64,000 nt of DNA from a virus. Within the stretch, counting starts at the first letter, position 1. Every line of letters begins with the position of its first letter. The stretch spans positions 108,111 through 172,110 of IMG/VR virus record IMGVR_UViG_3300035070_002905; one strand, 5' to 3'. Below, one piece after another: positions 48,685 to 55,798 of this stretch. A program made the position numbers and the translations under genes. A model generated the notes under the pieces. It saw only the letters and a program-made list of their open reading frames with translations. It did not search any database and was not told where the DNA came from.

Positions 48685-48819
48685 ATGAAGAAGATACGAA
48701 ACTGGCTGGCGATCCTACTCGCCGCCTGGGTCGTACTGATGTACATTAGCTGGCACGTCTGGCCTTATGTACTAGGTACAGTAATTGCGTACGTAATCTA
48801 TAAACTTTGGAGTAAATAA
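48685..48819 (+). CDS. 44-aa two-helix membrane peptide
   Basis: ATG at 48685, 7 bp after the previous stop. MKKIRNWLAILLAAWVVLMYIS and WPYVLGTVIAYVIYKLWSK give two hydrophobic helices with a basic N-terminus, so N-in/C-in topology. It ends two bases before the first paralogous membrane protein and its YKLWSK tail resembles the YYK-x-x-x-K end of those proteins, so it may be a shortened relative. Function unknown. Confidence 0.5.
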   Translation: MKKIRNWLAILLAAWVVLMYISWHVWPYVLGTVIAYVIYKLWSK

Positions 48820-48821
48820 AT

Positions 48822-49268
48822 ATGTTCGATCTATTCGGATTCTGGTTTGGTGTAACCGTATTATCAGCACCTATGCTAATTCTTGGCTTGATCCTATCGC
48901 TGGCTCTAGCCGATCTATTGGTTAAAGACATGAGCCGTGGTCGTATGGACGGCTGCAGTCATCTGTTCCCGGGCAGCAGTACTCTGCAGGCTATCCTGAA
49001 GGACTTCGGTAAAGGTGCCAAAGGCTTCTTCGAGATCCTGGTACTATTCGTAAGTGCGTTCTTCTGGGTGATGTGGTTATTCGCATGGATTAAGCATGAT
49101 ATTACCATGGTTAAATTCGTAAGCCGAGCTGCAGAAGGCCTAGCGCCATACCTAGGTTGGGTTGGTGCAGTAGTAGTTCCTGTGTTCTTGATTCGCGTAG
49201 TTGGTCGTAAGATGTTCGATGCGTACTACAAAGTTGAAACAATCCTGGCTGATAAGGAAGGTAAATAA
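48822..49268 (+). CDS. array membrane protein, paralogue 1
   Basis: 148 aa, first member of a tandem array. Shared family marks: N-terminal MFDLFGFW, TM1 (about 8-33), a basic loop with RGR, TM2 (about 68-90), then the conserved AAEGLAPYLGW before TM3 (about 112-132), and a C-terminal amphipathic YYKVETIL helix. The loops between TM1 and TM2 differ strongly from the other paralogues while the termini are conserved. The stop overlaps the next start codon (TAATG). Probably an inner-membrane protein; function unknown. Confidence 0.6.
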   Translation: MFDLFGFWFGVTVLSAPMLILGLILSLALADLLVKDMSRGRMDGCSHLFPGSSTLQAILKDFGKGAKGFFEILVLFVSAFFWVMWLFAWIKHDITMVKFVSRAAEGLAPYLGWVGAVVVPVFLIRVVGRKMFDAYYKVETILADKEGK

Positions 49269-49690
49269 TGTTAGATCTATTAGGTTTCTGGACTGCGGTA
49301 ACTGTCTTCACCCTACCGGTGCTGTTCCTATTCAGTATCGTTATGATTATCGTAACTAACTGTACGGTACATTGGGCTACTCGTGGTCGCTGTCAAGACT
49401 TCTGCTGCAAGGTTCCAGTTCTAAACAAAGTGATCGCCTGGATCGAAGCGAGTAACGACGGCCTATTCACGCTGGTCTTCTGCCTAGGTGTAGCAGAAGT
49501 AATCATGGGGCTGGTCATTTCAGTAGATAATGGTATCTCTGTAGTGCAGCTAGTGGCTGTCCTATCAGAAGCTACTGCTCCGTTCTTCTCGTGGATCGGT
49601 ATCCTAGCTCTATTCGTCATTGCTATTCGTGTAGTCTCAGATGCATACTACAAGATTGCAGATAAGCTTGAAAAGTTGGAGAGTAAGTAA
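49268..49690 (+). CDS. array membrane protein, paralogue 2
   Basis: 140 aa with MLDLLGFWTAVT start, three predicted TM helices and conserved LSEATAPFFSWIG motif before TM3, ending YYKIADKLEKLESK. A cysteine-rich loop (NCTVHWATRGRCQDFCCKV) follows TM1. The ribosome site for the next gene, GGAG, lies in its own last codons (LEKLESK). It overlaps paralogue 3 at TAATG. Confidence 0.6.
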   Translation: MLDLLGFWTAVTVFTLPVLFLFSIVMIIVTNCTVHWATRGRCQDFCCKVPVLNKVIAWIEASNDGLFTLVFCLGVAEVIMGLVISVDNGISVVQLVAVLSEATAPFFSWIGILALFVIAIRVVSDAYYKIADKLEKLESK

Positions 49691-50112
49691 TGTTTGATCT
49701 ATTAGGTTTCTGGACTGCGGTAACTCTACTTACTGGTCCTACTCTAATCATATCTATGGCACTCCTAGCGCTTGCTCTTAACGGAGCAGGTGGCTGGATT
49801 ACCCGTGGTCGCTGCGAGAATCTAGGTGAGAGCCTGCCTATCCTAAAGCAGTTCTGTAAGGGGTTAGATGATGCGCCAGAGCCGCTAGGCATGGCTATAA
49901 TCATAGTAGGCGTGGTCTTCGGGCTTGTCCTCGGGCTTGTCGCTGTAAATGCTGGCCTCAGTCTAGTGCACATCGTGTCTACTCTAGCGGAAGCTCTGGC
50001 TCCGTACTTCGGATGGATCGGTGTGGTTATCCTAGTATCGTTCGGTGCACGTGCCGTGTCTGATGCTTACTACAAAATCGCTACTAAACTTGAAAACTTG
50101 GAGAATAAATAA
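49690..50112 (+). CDS. array membrane protein, paralogue 3
   Basis: 140 aa; MFDLLGFWTAVT start with its first 30 coding bases nearly identical to paralogue 2. TM1 is alanine/leucine-rich, TM2 glycine/valine-rich (IIIVGVVFGLVLGLVAV), and LAEALAPYFGWIGVV precedes TM3. Ends YYKIATKLENLENK. The RGRC loop after TM1 matches paralogue 2. TAATG junction on both sides. Membrane protein of unknown role. Confidence 0.6.
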   Translation: MFDLLGFWTAVTLLTGPTLIISMALLALALNGAGGWITRGRCENLGESLPILKQFCKGLDDAPEPLGMAIIIVGVVFGLVLGLVAVNAGLSLVHIVSTLAEALAPYFGWIGVVILVSFGARAVSDAYYKIATKLENLENK

Positions 50113-50534
50113 TGTTAGATCTATTTGCATTCTGGACAAACACTACAATCATGATTATCCCGGTACTAATCTGCTGGAGCGTAATCGTAGTATCCTTCTT
50201 CGACTGGCGCATCGACTGCATTACCGACGGTAAGCACAAGAAGTTCCTGTACAACCGTATCCCTGGTATGAAGTCGGCTGACCAATGGATGTGTCAGAAC
50301 GACGGCCTAGGCTTCATCGTATTCCTGATCTGTGTTGCAGCAGGCTTCGGTCTACCGGTCTCGGCGTTCATGCTAGATACTTCAATGGTGCATATCATTG
50401 CTACTCTAGCCGAGTGGTCTGCACCGTACACTGCATGGGTTGACATCGTGTTAGTGGCATGGTTTAGTGTTGAAGTTGTACTTAAGCGACTAATCTCGCT
50501 TATCGATCGTATCGAAAACTTGGAGAATAAGTAA
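50112..50534 (+). CDS. array membrane protein, paralogue 4
   Basis: 140 aa and the most divergent of the tandem five: MLDLFAFWTNTT start, DWRIDCITDGKHKKF loop, TM2 (IVFLICVAAGFGLPVSAFML), LAEWSAPYTAWVDIV before TM3, and the tail ISLIDRIENLENK. The AYY-K motif is replaced by LKRLIS. Conserved ends with a changed core suggest functional diversification. TAATG junctions on both sides. Confidence 0.6.
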   Translation: MLDLFAFWTNTTIMIIPVLICWSVIVVSFFDWRIDCITDGKHKKFLYNRIPGMKSADQWMCQNDGLGFIVFLICVAAGFGLPVSAFMLDTSMVHIIATLAEWSAPYTAWVDIVLVAWFSVEVVLKRLISLIDRIENLENK

Positions 50535-50959
50535 TGTTTGATCTATTAGGTTTCTGGACTACTCTAACTCTACTAGTTGCACCTGTATTCTGGGTGGCAG
50601 GCGCGATCGTCGTAAGTCTGGTCGACTGGGAAGTGGGTCGTATCTCTAACGGTAAGACTACTAACTTCACCGATCGATTCGACTTCCTAGATATCTTCAA
50701 GCATAACCTGTTCCTGCTTCCGATACAGCGTGGTTTTCCGCTAGTACTCTGGACAGCTGCGTCGCTGGTCATGCTTCTGGTCTCTGTTATTGCATACCTG
50801 GAAGACGGTTACTACATCGTCCATATGTATGCAGGTCTATCAGAGCTACTGGCTCCGGTATTCGGCTGGGTCGGTCTACTGCTAGGTGGCTACTTCCTAG
50901 TGCACTTCGTGCTTAAGAAGATGTACACGTTGAGCGAAAAGATTGATCGCTTAAGCTAG
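50534..50959 (+). CDS. array membrane protein, paralogue 5
   Basis: 141 aa; MFDLLGFWTTLT start, loop DWEVGRISNGKTTNF, TM2 (LVLWTAASLVMLLVSVIAYL), LSELLAPVFGWVGLL before TM3 and KKMYTLSEKIDRLS at the end. It ends four bases before the first of two tandem terminators, closing the operon. Confidence 0.6.
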   Translation: MFDLLGFWTTLTLLVAPVFWVAGAIVVSLVDWEVGRISNGKTTNFTDRFDFLDIFKHNLFLLPIQRGFPLVLWTAASLVMLLVSVIAYLEDGYYIVHMYAGLSELLAPVFGWVGLLLGGYFLVHFVLKKMYTLSEKIDRLS

Positions 50960-50998
50960 TCCTTCGGGACTAGCAAAGAGTCCTTCGGGGCTCTTTTT
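50955..50998 (+). terminator. tandem double terminator with UUCG loops
   Basis: Two adjacent hairpins: GCTAGTCC-TTCG-GGACTAGC (8-bp perfect stem) and AAAGAGTCC-TTCG-GGGCTCTTT followed by a T-run. Both have UUCG tetraloops. They close the array operon. Confidence 0.9.
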
Positions 50999-51001
50999 AG
51001 C

Positions 51002-51010
51002 TAAAATAGA
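51002..51010 (+). promoter_or_regulatory. late-type promoter motif variant TAAAATAGA
   Basis: Plus-strand TAAAATAGA, 30 bp before the 61-aa gene, right after the double terminator. One base differs from the TAAAATAT core, so it is the weakest member of the set. Confidence 0.4.
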
Positions 51011-51039
51011 AGGGTATACTTAGAGAAATCGGAGGAAGG

Positions 51040-51225
51040 ATGAAGTATAGTGAACTGGCGCAGACGGCGCTTAAGCATGCAGAACACAGAAAGATATTCG
51101 TTGCAGAGGTATCATCACTGCAGGAAATTAACCGTGCGATTAAGAAGGGAGTTACAAAAGAAAAACGCCAGGCTCTCGAGGAGGCTGGCGTTAGATATGC
51201 TAAGGCTATCTTAGCGAAAGGGTAG
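51040..51225 (+). CDS. small basic helical protein
   Basis: 61 aa with a very strong GGAGGAAGG ribosome site one base from the ATG. Helical and basic (ELAQTALKHAEHRKIFVAEV ... KKGVTKEKRQALEEAG). It stands alone between the double terminator and the convergent fibre gene, overlapping its end by 20 bases. Unknown; possibly a small regulator. Confidence 0.45.
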   Translation: MKYSELAQTALKHAEHRKIFVAEVSSLQEINRAIKKGVTKEKRQALEEAGVRYAKAILAKG

Positions 51226-52123
51226 CTTGTCGGATGCGTACAGCGGCTTGGCTATCGCCGGTACTGACTACTTCAGATAGAGTAATCGATCCGGCTGCTG
51301 CATCTGCCGTCCAGTCAAACTGGTTGACACCTTGCAGGAATACTTCGATACTACCTGGATCGGTAAGATCGATAGGGTCTGCTCCGCCACCTACTTGGAT
51401 TGGCACGTTGCTAGAGCCTGCAGGTACGGTAACGATCTGCGTATTGTACTTCACGGTAGACTGTCCGATATCAGCAGCCTGAACGGTAGTCTTCATGTTA
51501 TACAGAGCGATGGTCGCATCGTCTAGGCTAGCCGCACCGAAAGGTACAGTTACCGCCATAAGGATGATCGTATTGCCATCTAGCGCAGGTGGAATCGGTG
51601 GAGTGCCTACTGCATGATATGTAGCCTGACTAGCAATCTCTGCAACCCATACCGGCGAGTTAGCCGTAGGTACGAAGTCAGATGCTGTAGGTGCACGGCG
51701 TGTAGCTAGTACGAAGTACGTAGCATCCTGTGCGTTACTCGGAGGCGGAATCATTTGGAATGTATCTGCCTGATCGTGTACTGCCAGATTAGGTACATCG
51801 ATACCGCGGGCGCCGTCTAGGATCAACCAAGTACCGAAGCCGTAAGCATGAGTCAGCGAGAAGCCTACGTAAGAGTAGTCGCCGATGTACGAACCAGGAC
51901 CGTATAGAGAGTTGCCTGCACCGGTAAGTGCGTAACCTGCAGAAGCAGCTGCCAGAGCAGAACGGTTTGCACCGCCGGTAAAATCATCTACTGCCTGTGC
52001 GACTAACTGTACGTTATTGTCTAGGTTTTGTAGAGGACGGTTATCAACCGTATAGTAGTAAGGGTCCAGAGCGGTGTAGTATTCTACAGCCTCTAGATCC
52101 TCAAAAACTTTTGTATTTGCCAT
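51206..52123 (-). CDS. isolated tail-fibre-type protein
   Basis: 305 aa from ATG 52123 (AAGGAAAATTCCTA upstream). The N-terminus EYYTALDPYYYTVDNRPLQNLDNN matches a motif (DPY-x-Y-x-V-D-N-R-P-L-x-x-L-x-x-N) seen at the start of baseplate or fibre proteins in other large phages. The remainder is Ala/Gly/Thr-rich beta sequence. It is the only structural gene on this side of the genome and has its own late-type promoter, suggesting it was inserted or relocated among early genes. Confidence 0.6.
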   Translation of the reverse strand: MANTKVFEDLEAVEYYTALDPYYYTVDNRPLQNLDNNVQLVAQAVDDFTGGANRSALAAASAGYALTGAGNSLYGPGSYIGDYSYVGFSLTHAYGFGTWLILDGARGIDVPNLAVHDQADTFQMIPPPSNAQDATYFVLATRRAPTASDFVPTANSPVWVAEIASQATYHAVGTPPIPPALDGNTIILMAVTVPFGAASLDDATIALYNMKTTVQAADIGQSTVKYNTQIVTVPAGSSNVPIQVGGGADPIDLTDPGSIEVFLQGVNQFDWTADAAAGSITLSEVVSTGDSQAAVRIRQATLSLR

Positions 52124-52154
52124 TAGGAATTTTCCTTTTGTGTGAACGTTCAAG

Positions 52155-52163
52155 GATATTTTA
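52155..52163 (-). promoter_or_regulatory. late-type promoter motif TAAAATATC
   Basis: Minus-strand TAAAATATC, 32 bp before the fibre gene start and one base away from the start codon of the divergent SNF2 helicase gene. Confidence 0.6.
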
Positions 52164-52164
52164 C

Positions 52165-54018
52165 ATGGAAATAAAAGGATTTAACGAGGACTACTTCAGT
52201 ATAGTCCCAGAGGGAGCTACCGAAAGTAACGCTTTAAAGCGATTCCCAGGCTTCCTACGTTCCAGAGGAAACTTCTTATTCCCCAAGAAGCCTACTCAGG
52301 TACGTAATATTATAGAGCGTCTGAAGAGATCTTATAAGAAGCCGATCGATTGTACCAAAGAGTTAGTCGATTGCATGCGCACCGAAGAAAAGCTAAAAGA
52401 AATCCCCGAGGGTTTTCCATGGATAAACAAACCGTATCCACACCAGGAGCTGGCACTCAGGTTCCTCTATACCCACGGCTCTGCCGGATTGCTTCTAGAG
52501 CCTGGGCTCGGTAAGACGTTCGTAGTACTGAACTACATCTACCTGATGAAGTTCAAGAAGAGCATCATCGTGTGTCCTAAGGCTCTCTGCTTTGTATGGG
52601 AGGATGAGGTAGCCGAGCACCGTCCGGAACTCTCGGTACACGTAATGGAGTCGACGACATGGGAGAGTAAGATAGCGAATGCCGAGGCACGTGCCGTTAA
52701 GTGGCGTGAGAAGCTCGCTGAGGCCGAGGAAGGCACTAAGGCATACAATCAGGCGCGTACAAATGTACGTTCGGCAGAGCGCGATCTAGAGCGTCTCCCG
52801 GGCATGCGTGATGCTGATTACGAGAAGGCCGATGCTGCAGATGTAGTCGTAATGAATTACGAGAAGGCAGTACCGGGATTGGATTGGGCGCTTAAGCAGA
52901 AGTTTGATTTCATTGCAGTTGACGAGGGACTGATAAAAGATCCTTCTACTAAGCGTACTAAAGCCATCGAGAAACTCGGTCAGTCTATTCCACACCGTAC
53001 GATCATGTCGGGTACCCTCATTAACAATAGTCCGTTAGACATCTTTGCACCGGTACGATTCCTCGCCCCGGCTCTGGTTAGTACGGCCTACGGTAGGTTC
53101 GAACACTACTACGCTAAGATGGCTAAGCTACGTGATGGACGTCAGTTCGTCGCCGGAGTCAGCCGGGTTAACACCGATGAGATCCGTGATATACTAGCGG
53201 CGTGCTCTATCGTGATGACTAAGGATGAGTGGCTGGACCTACCCGAGAAGAATTTCCATACGATTCAAGTACCTATGACCGAACCTCAACGTAATATCTA
53301 CGAGGACCTGGCGGCTAACTTAATCGCTAAGGTCGGAGATGACTTCATCGAGGTAGACAGTCCGCTGACCCTGGCCGGTAAACTGAACCAGATCAGTAAT
53401 GGCTTTGCCTATATGTACGAGCAAGAGGAAGACGATTGGTTCGCCATGGCGGTTCCCGAGAGTAAGGGTACTCGTGAGACGGTCTGGATTGATAGCAATA
53501 AGAAGGATGCATTGAAGAGCCTGCTAGAGGACGATTGTAAGGGCAAGAAGTTAATCCTCTGGTACAATCTTACAGCCGAGTACAATCAGATTGTAGATGC
53601 ACTCGAGGAGATGGGTATAGAATACCTAGCTATTAAAGGAGGTAGTAAGGATACCGGCGGTACAGTCCGTAAGTTCAACGGCTCGGGTACTCATCAGGTC
53701 TTAGTCTGTCAGAGTCAGGCGGTTAACTATGGTATCACGGTACTAGGTAAGGATCCGGACTCACTGGATAAAGACGTTCCGCTCCTGCCTGACTTCGATA
53801 CTCGATGTCATACGCAGATCTTCTGGTCTATCTCGTGGTCGCTGGAGAGATTCCTACAGCAGCAGGACAGGATACATCGTATCGGTCAGCAGGAAGACTG
53901 TGACTACTATGTGCTACTTACTGAGGGTAGTATAGAGGAGGGGATTTACGAGCGGCTAGGCGAAAAGAAAGAGATCAATGAAGCTATCCTGGTTGATATC
54001 ATAAAGTCAATTTCGTAG
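52165..54018 (+). CDS. SNF2/SWI2-type superfamily 2 helicase
   Basis: 617 aa from ATG 52165 (AAGGA upstream); a longer in-frame reading to 51997 is shadowed by the minus-strand gene. Motif I LEPGLGKT lies near residues 111-118, motif II FIAVDEGLIKDPSTKRTKAI near 247-266, motif III IMSGTLINN, and motif VI RFLQQQDRIHRIGQ near 563-576, with the trailing region of SNF2 proteins. A charged coiled-coil insertion (RAVKWREKLAEAEEGTKAY) separates motifs I and II. Phage members remodel or reanneal DNA during replication and recombination. The gene starts at the divergent late promoter region and ends before an early promoter. Confidence 0.92.
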   Translation: MEIKGFNEDYFSIVPEGATESNALKRFPGFLRSRGNFLFPKKPTQVRNIIERLKRSYKKPIDCTKELVDCMRTEEKLKEIPEGFPWINKPYPHQELALRFLYTHGSAGLLLEPGLGKTFVVLNYIYLMKFKKSIIVCPKALCFVWEDEVAEHRPELSVHVMESTTWESKIANAEARAVKWREKLAEAEEGTKAYNQARTNVRSAERDLERLPGMRDADYEKADAADVVVMNYEKAVPGLDWALKQKFDFIAVDEGLIKDPSTKRTKAIEKLGQSIPHRTIMSGTLINNSPLDIFAPVRFLAPALVSTAYGRFEHYYAKMAKLRDGRQFVAGVSRVNTDEIRDILAACSIVMTKDEWLDLPEKNFHTIQVPMTEPQRNIYEDLAANLIAKVGDDFIEVDSPLTLAGKLNQISNGFAYMYEQEEDDWFAMAVPESKGTRETVWIDSNKKDALKSLLEDDCKGKKLILWYNLTAEYNQIVDALEEMGIEYLAIKGGSKDTGGTVRKFNGSGTHQVLVCQSQAVNYGITVLGKDPDSLDKDVPLLPDFDTRCHTQIFWSISWSLERFLQQQDRIHRIGQQEDCDYYVLLTEGSIEEGIYERLGEKKEINEAILVDIIKSIS

Positions 54019-54063
54019 CGGAGAATTGTTATAAGTAAGTTGTAGGGAGATATACTGTCTCCC
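54006..54063 (+). promoter_or_regulatory. early promoter with 5' stem-loop
   Basis: GTCAAT (54006-54011), 18-bp spacer, TATAAG (54030-54035), TAAGTTGTA, then the perfect stem GGGAGA / TCTCCC (54045-54050 and 54058-54063) with a 7-base loop TATACTG. Its -35 lies inside the last helicase codons. Confidence 0.75.
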
Positions 54064-54083
54064 ATAACTTAAAGGTAATAATT

Positions 54084-54527
54084 ATGTTTGATCTATTCGG
54101 TTTCTGGTCTGCTGTTTCTATGATGACTGTAGCTCCTATGCTACTGTGCTATTATGGGATAGTTCAGTTCGTTCGACTGGAATGTATGCTGATTACTAAA
54201 GGTGAGCGTGACGATTGGCATAGTAAGATGTGGATGGGTAAACAGATAGAGCAGGGTATCGACGACTTTCTGTTCAACCTACCGTACGCATCGTATGCAA
54301 TAGTAGTTCCGTCGGCTATGCTAAACATACTAGTAGTAATGGGCTGGTTATTTAGTGATATCGATATGACATGGGTACAATGTGTTGCTAAACTATCTGA
54401 AGATCTAGCTCCACTATTCGGTTGGGTATTCGCAGTAGCTGGTCCAGTGATCCTGTTCCACATTGTAGCTCAGAAGATGTACGCCCTATCTAAAAAAGTG
54501 GACAAAGCTCTTGAAGCTAAAAATTAA
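54084..54527 (+). CDS. array membrane protein, dispersed paralogue 6
   Basis: 147 aa, separate from the tandem array by 3.1 kb. It starts MFDLFGFWSAVS, has TM1, a KGERDDW loop, TM2 (YAIVVPSAMLNILVVMGWLF), LSEDLAPLFGWVF before TM3 and a C-terminal KKMYALSKKVDKAL. Closest in the C-terminal part to paralogue 5. It has its own early promoter and is followed by a hairpin rather than a canonical terminator. Confidence 0.6.
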   Translation: MFDLFGFWSAVSMMTVAPMLLCYYGIVQFVRLECMLITKGERDDWHSKMWMGKQIEQGIDDFLFNLPYASYAIVVPSAMLNILVVMGWLFSDIDMTWVQCVAKLSEDLAPLFGWVFAVAGPVILFHIVAQKMYALSKKVDKALEAKN

Positions 54528-54538
54528 TTGGAACTGGG

Positions 54539-54565
54539 GTGGCTTCCCCAATGGAGGGAAGCCAC
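54539..54565. other. 10-bp hairpin between convergent genes
   Basis: GTGGCTTCCC and GGGAAGCCAC form a perfect 10-bp stem with loop CAATGGA, between the paralogue 6 and sigma genes that converge here. No T-run on either side, so it may block antisense read-through by structure alone. Confidence 0.6.
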
Positions 54566-54571
54566 GTTCTA

Positions 54572-55342
54572 CTAAACCAGTTCGTCCTGTAAGACCTCGA
54601 ACGCACGATCTTTAAGATCCTTCAAGTATTGGCGAGTAAGCTCCGGCTTCTCGTCAATAATTTGAGCGTAAGATTTCTTTTTTCCATCATCCGTAAGACC
54701 GTAGAGATCCTTAATGATTTCTGCCTCATCTCCAAAGGTATCTACTACATCGTACATACGATCAAGTAGAATCTCATAGTCAGCCTGACCCATCCCATCG
54801 ATGACCGGAATGTCATCCTCGTTTACACAGTCAAGGTAGAACGTTAGGAATGCCGTTTGACTCAGTTCGTTAAGATCCTTCTTGCTAGCATCCGGAAACT
54901 CTGCCTGTAGTTGAGCCATCGTAGGCTCGCGACCTAACTCCTCTTTGAACTTACGGATCTTAACAGATAGCTGCTGCTTCTGTGTCGGTAGGGCTACCAG
55001 ACGGAATTCACTCATAGCTTTCATCTGGCGCTGGTACACCCACCAGCCTGCGTACGTTAGGAAGCGCATGCCGGTAGAGTTATCAAACTTGTCCAGGCCT
55101 ACTAGAAGTCCCTCGTTACCTGCAGAGATCAGTTCGATGAACTGTTCGATATCACCGTTGCTCAATTTTTTAGCCTGCTTAAAGACGAAGCGTAGGTTGC
55201 TCGCGATTAACTGGCTCTTGGCACGTGCTCGATCGATCGACGGTGCGTCCTCATCGAAAAAGATATCTAAGAGTGCAGCCTCTTCTTCTTTCGATAGGAT
55301 TGGATGCTCGCAGATCTCAGAGTAGTACTTGCTTAGGTCCAT
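54572..55342 (-). CDS. RNA polymerase sigma factor, sigma-70 family
   Basis: 256 aa. Region 1.2-like start (DLSKYYSEICEHPILSKEEEAALL), then region 2 with NLRFVFKQAKKL, EFI-type ELISAGNEGLLVGLDKFD and RFLTYAGWWVYQRQMKAM, which includes the -10 recognition helix. Region 3 is represented by LPTQKQQLSVKIRKFKEELG and region 4 by a shortened helix set (YAQIIDEKPELTRQYLKDLKDR). So a complete but compact primary-type sigma. The gene has its own sigma-70-like early promoter with a 5' hairpin. With the phage-encoded beta/beta-prime subunits this suggests a full phage transcription machine. Confidence 0.9.
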   Translation of the reverse strand: MDLSKYYSEICEHPILSKEEEAALLDIFFDEDAPSIDRARAKSQLIASNLRFVFKQAKKLSNGDIEQFIELISAGNEGLLVGLDKFDNSTGMRFLTYAGWWVYQRQMKAMSEFRLVALPTQKQQLSVKIRKFKEELGREPTMAQLQAEFPDASKKDLNELSQTAFLTFYLDCVNEDDIPVIDGMGQADYEILLDRMYDVVDTFGDEAEIIKDLYGLTDDGKKKSYAQIIDEKPELTRQYLKDLKDRAFEVLQDELV

Positions 55343-55360
55343 GTGTTCTCCTTTGTGTTA

Positions 55361-55408
55361 AAATGTCCCCTTCATTTAGATTATAACATAGCGAGAAATC
55401 TTATTGAA
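55361..55408 (-). promoter_or_regulatory. early promoter of the sigma gene with 5' stem-loop
   Basis: Minus strand TTCAAT (55408-55403), 17-bp spacer, TATAAT (55385-55380), then AAATG-AAGGGGA-CATTT, a 5-bp stem at 55377-55361. Same architecture as the plus-strand copies, so the sigma gene belongs to the early class. Confidence 0.75.
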
Positions 55409-55457
55409 GAGGGGGTACCCCTATTGATTATTTTAAGCGGGCACTGGGAAAATCGAG

Positions 55458-55466
55458 TAAAATATA
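55458..55466 (+). promoter_or_regulatory. late-type promoter motif TAAAATATA (plus strand)
   Basis: TAAAATATA, 28 bp before the 60-aa gene, immediately followed by ATTATAC. One of the few copies on the plus strand; it could also act as an extended -10. Confidence 0.5.
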
Positions 55467-55493
55467 ATTATACAGACAGGATAAGGAGATAAC

Positions 55494-55676
55494 ATGATCA
55501 AGGTTGAACTACTAGAGTTAGACAAGACTTTTCGCATTCAGTTCACTTCGAACGACATTAAATCGGACCAAGATACTATGGATCAGATCGGTGCACTACT
55601 ACTAGGCAGTCAACCGAAACGTGGTAGCTGGGCTCCTGGTGATTTACAACATATTGATATTCTTAAGGAAGAGTGA
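55494..55676 (+). CDS. small hypothetical protein
   Basis: 60 aa with AAGGAG seven bases before the ATG. Compact alpha/beta sequence (KVELLELDKTFRIQFTSNDIKSDQDTMDQIGALLLG). The stop overlaps the next start (TGATG). Unknown function. Confidence 0.5.
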   Translation: MIKVELLELDKTFRIQFTSNDIKSDQDTMDQIGALLLGSQPKRGSWAPGDLQHIDILKEE

Positions 55677-55798
55677 TGGAAAAGAGTTCAGAGATTCACT
55701 TGACAGAGGGTGAGAAAGCACAAGTACGCGCCGGTAGTTTACCGGAGAGGTTCGACGGGTGGTATACACTCGAAGAGTTGCAAGAGATGATTCAATAA
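55676..55798 (+). CDS. 40-aa hypothetical peptide
   Basis: MEKSSEIHLTEGEKAQVRAGSLPERFDGWYTLEELQEMIQ, coupled to the preceding gene by TGATG. Acidic; resembles the small hydrophilic peptides common before phage SSB genes. The -35 of the next early promoter is inside its last codons. Confidence 0.45.
   Translation: MEKSSEIHLTEGEKAQVRAGSLPERFDGWYTLEELQEMIQ

Noticed and set aside
49623-49973. 116-codon minus-strand frame opposite the membrane-protein array
   Set aside because: Mirror image of hydrophobic plus-strand codons; no ribosome site and strong plus-strand conservation.
51997-52164. Longer N-terminus for the SNF2 helicase
   Set aside because: The extension lies over the start region of the minus-strand fibre gene and has no ribosome site; ATG 52165 has AAGGA and begins a sensible domain.
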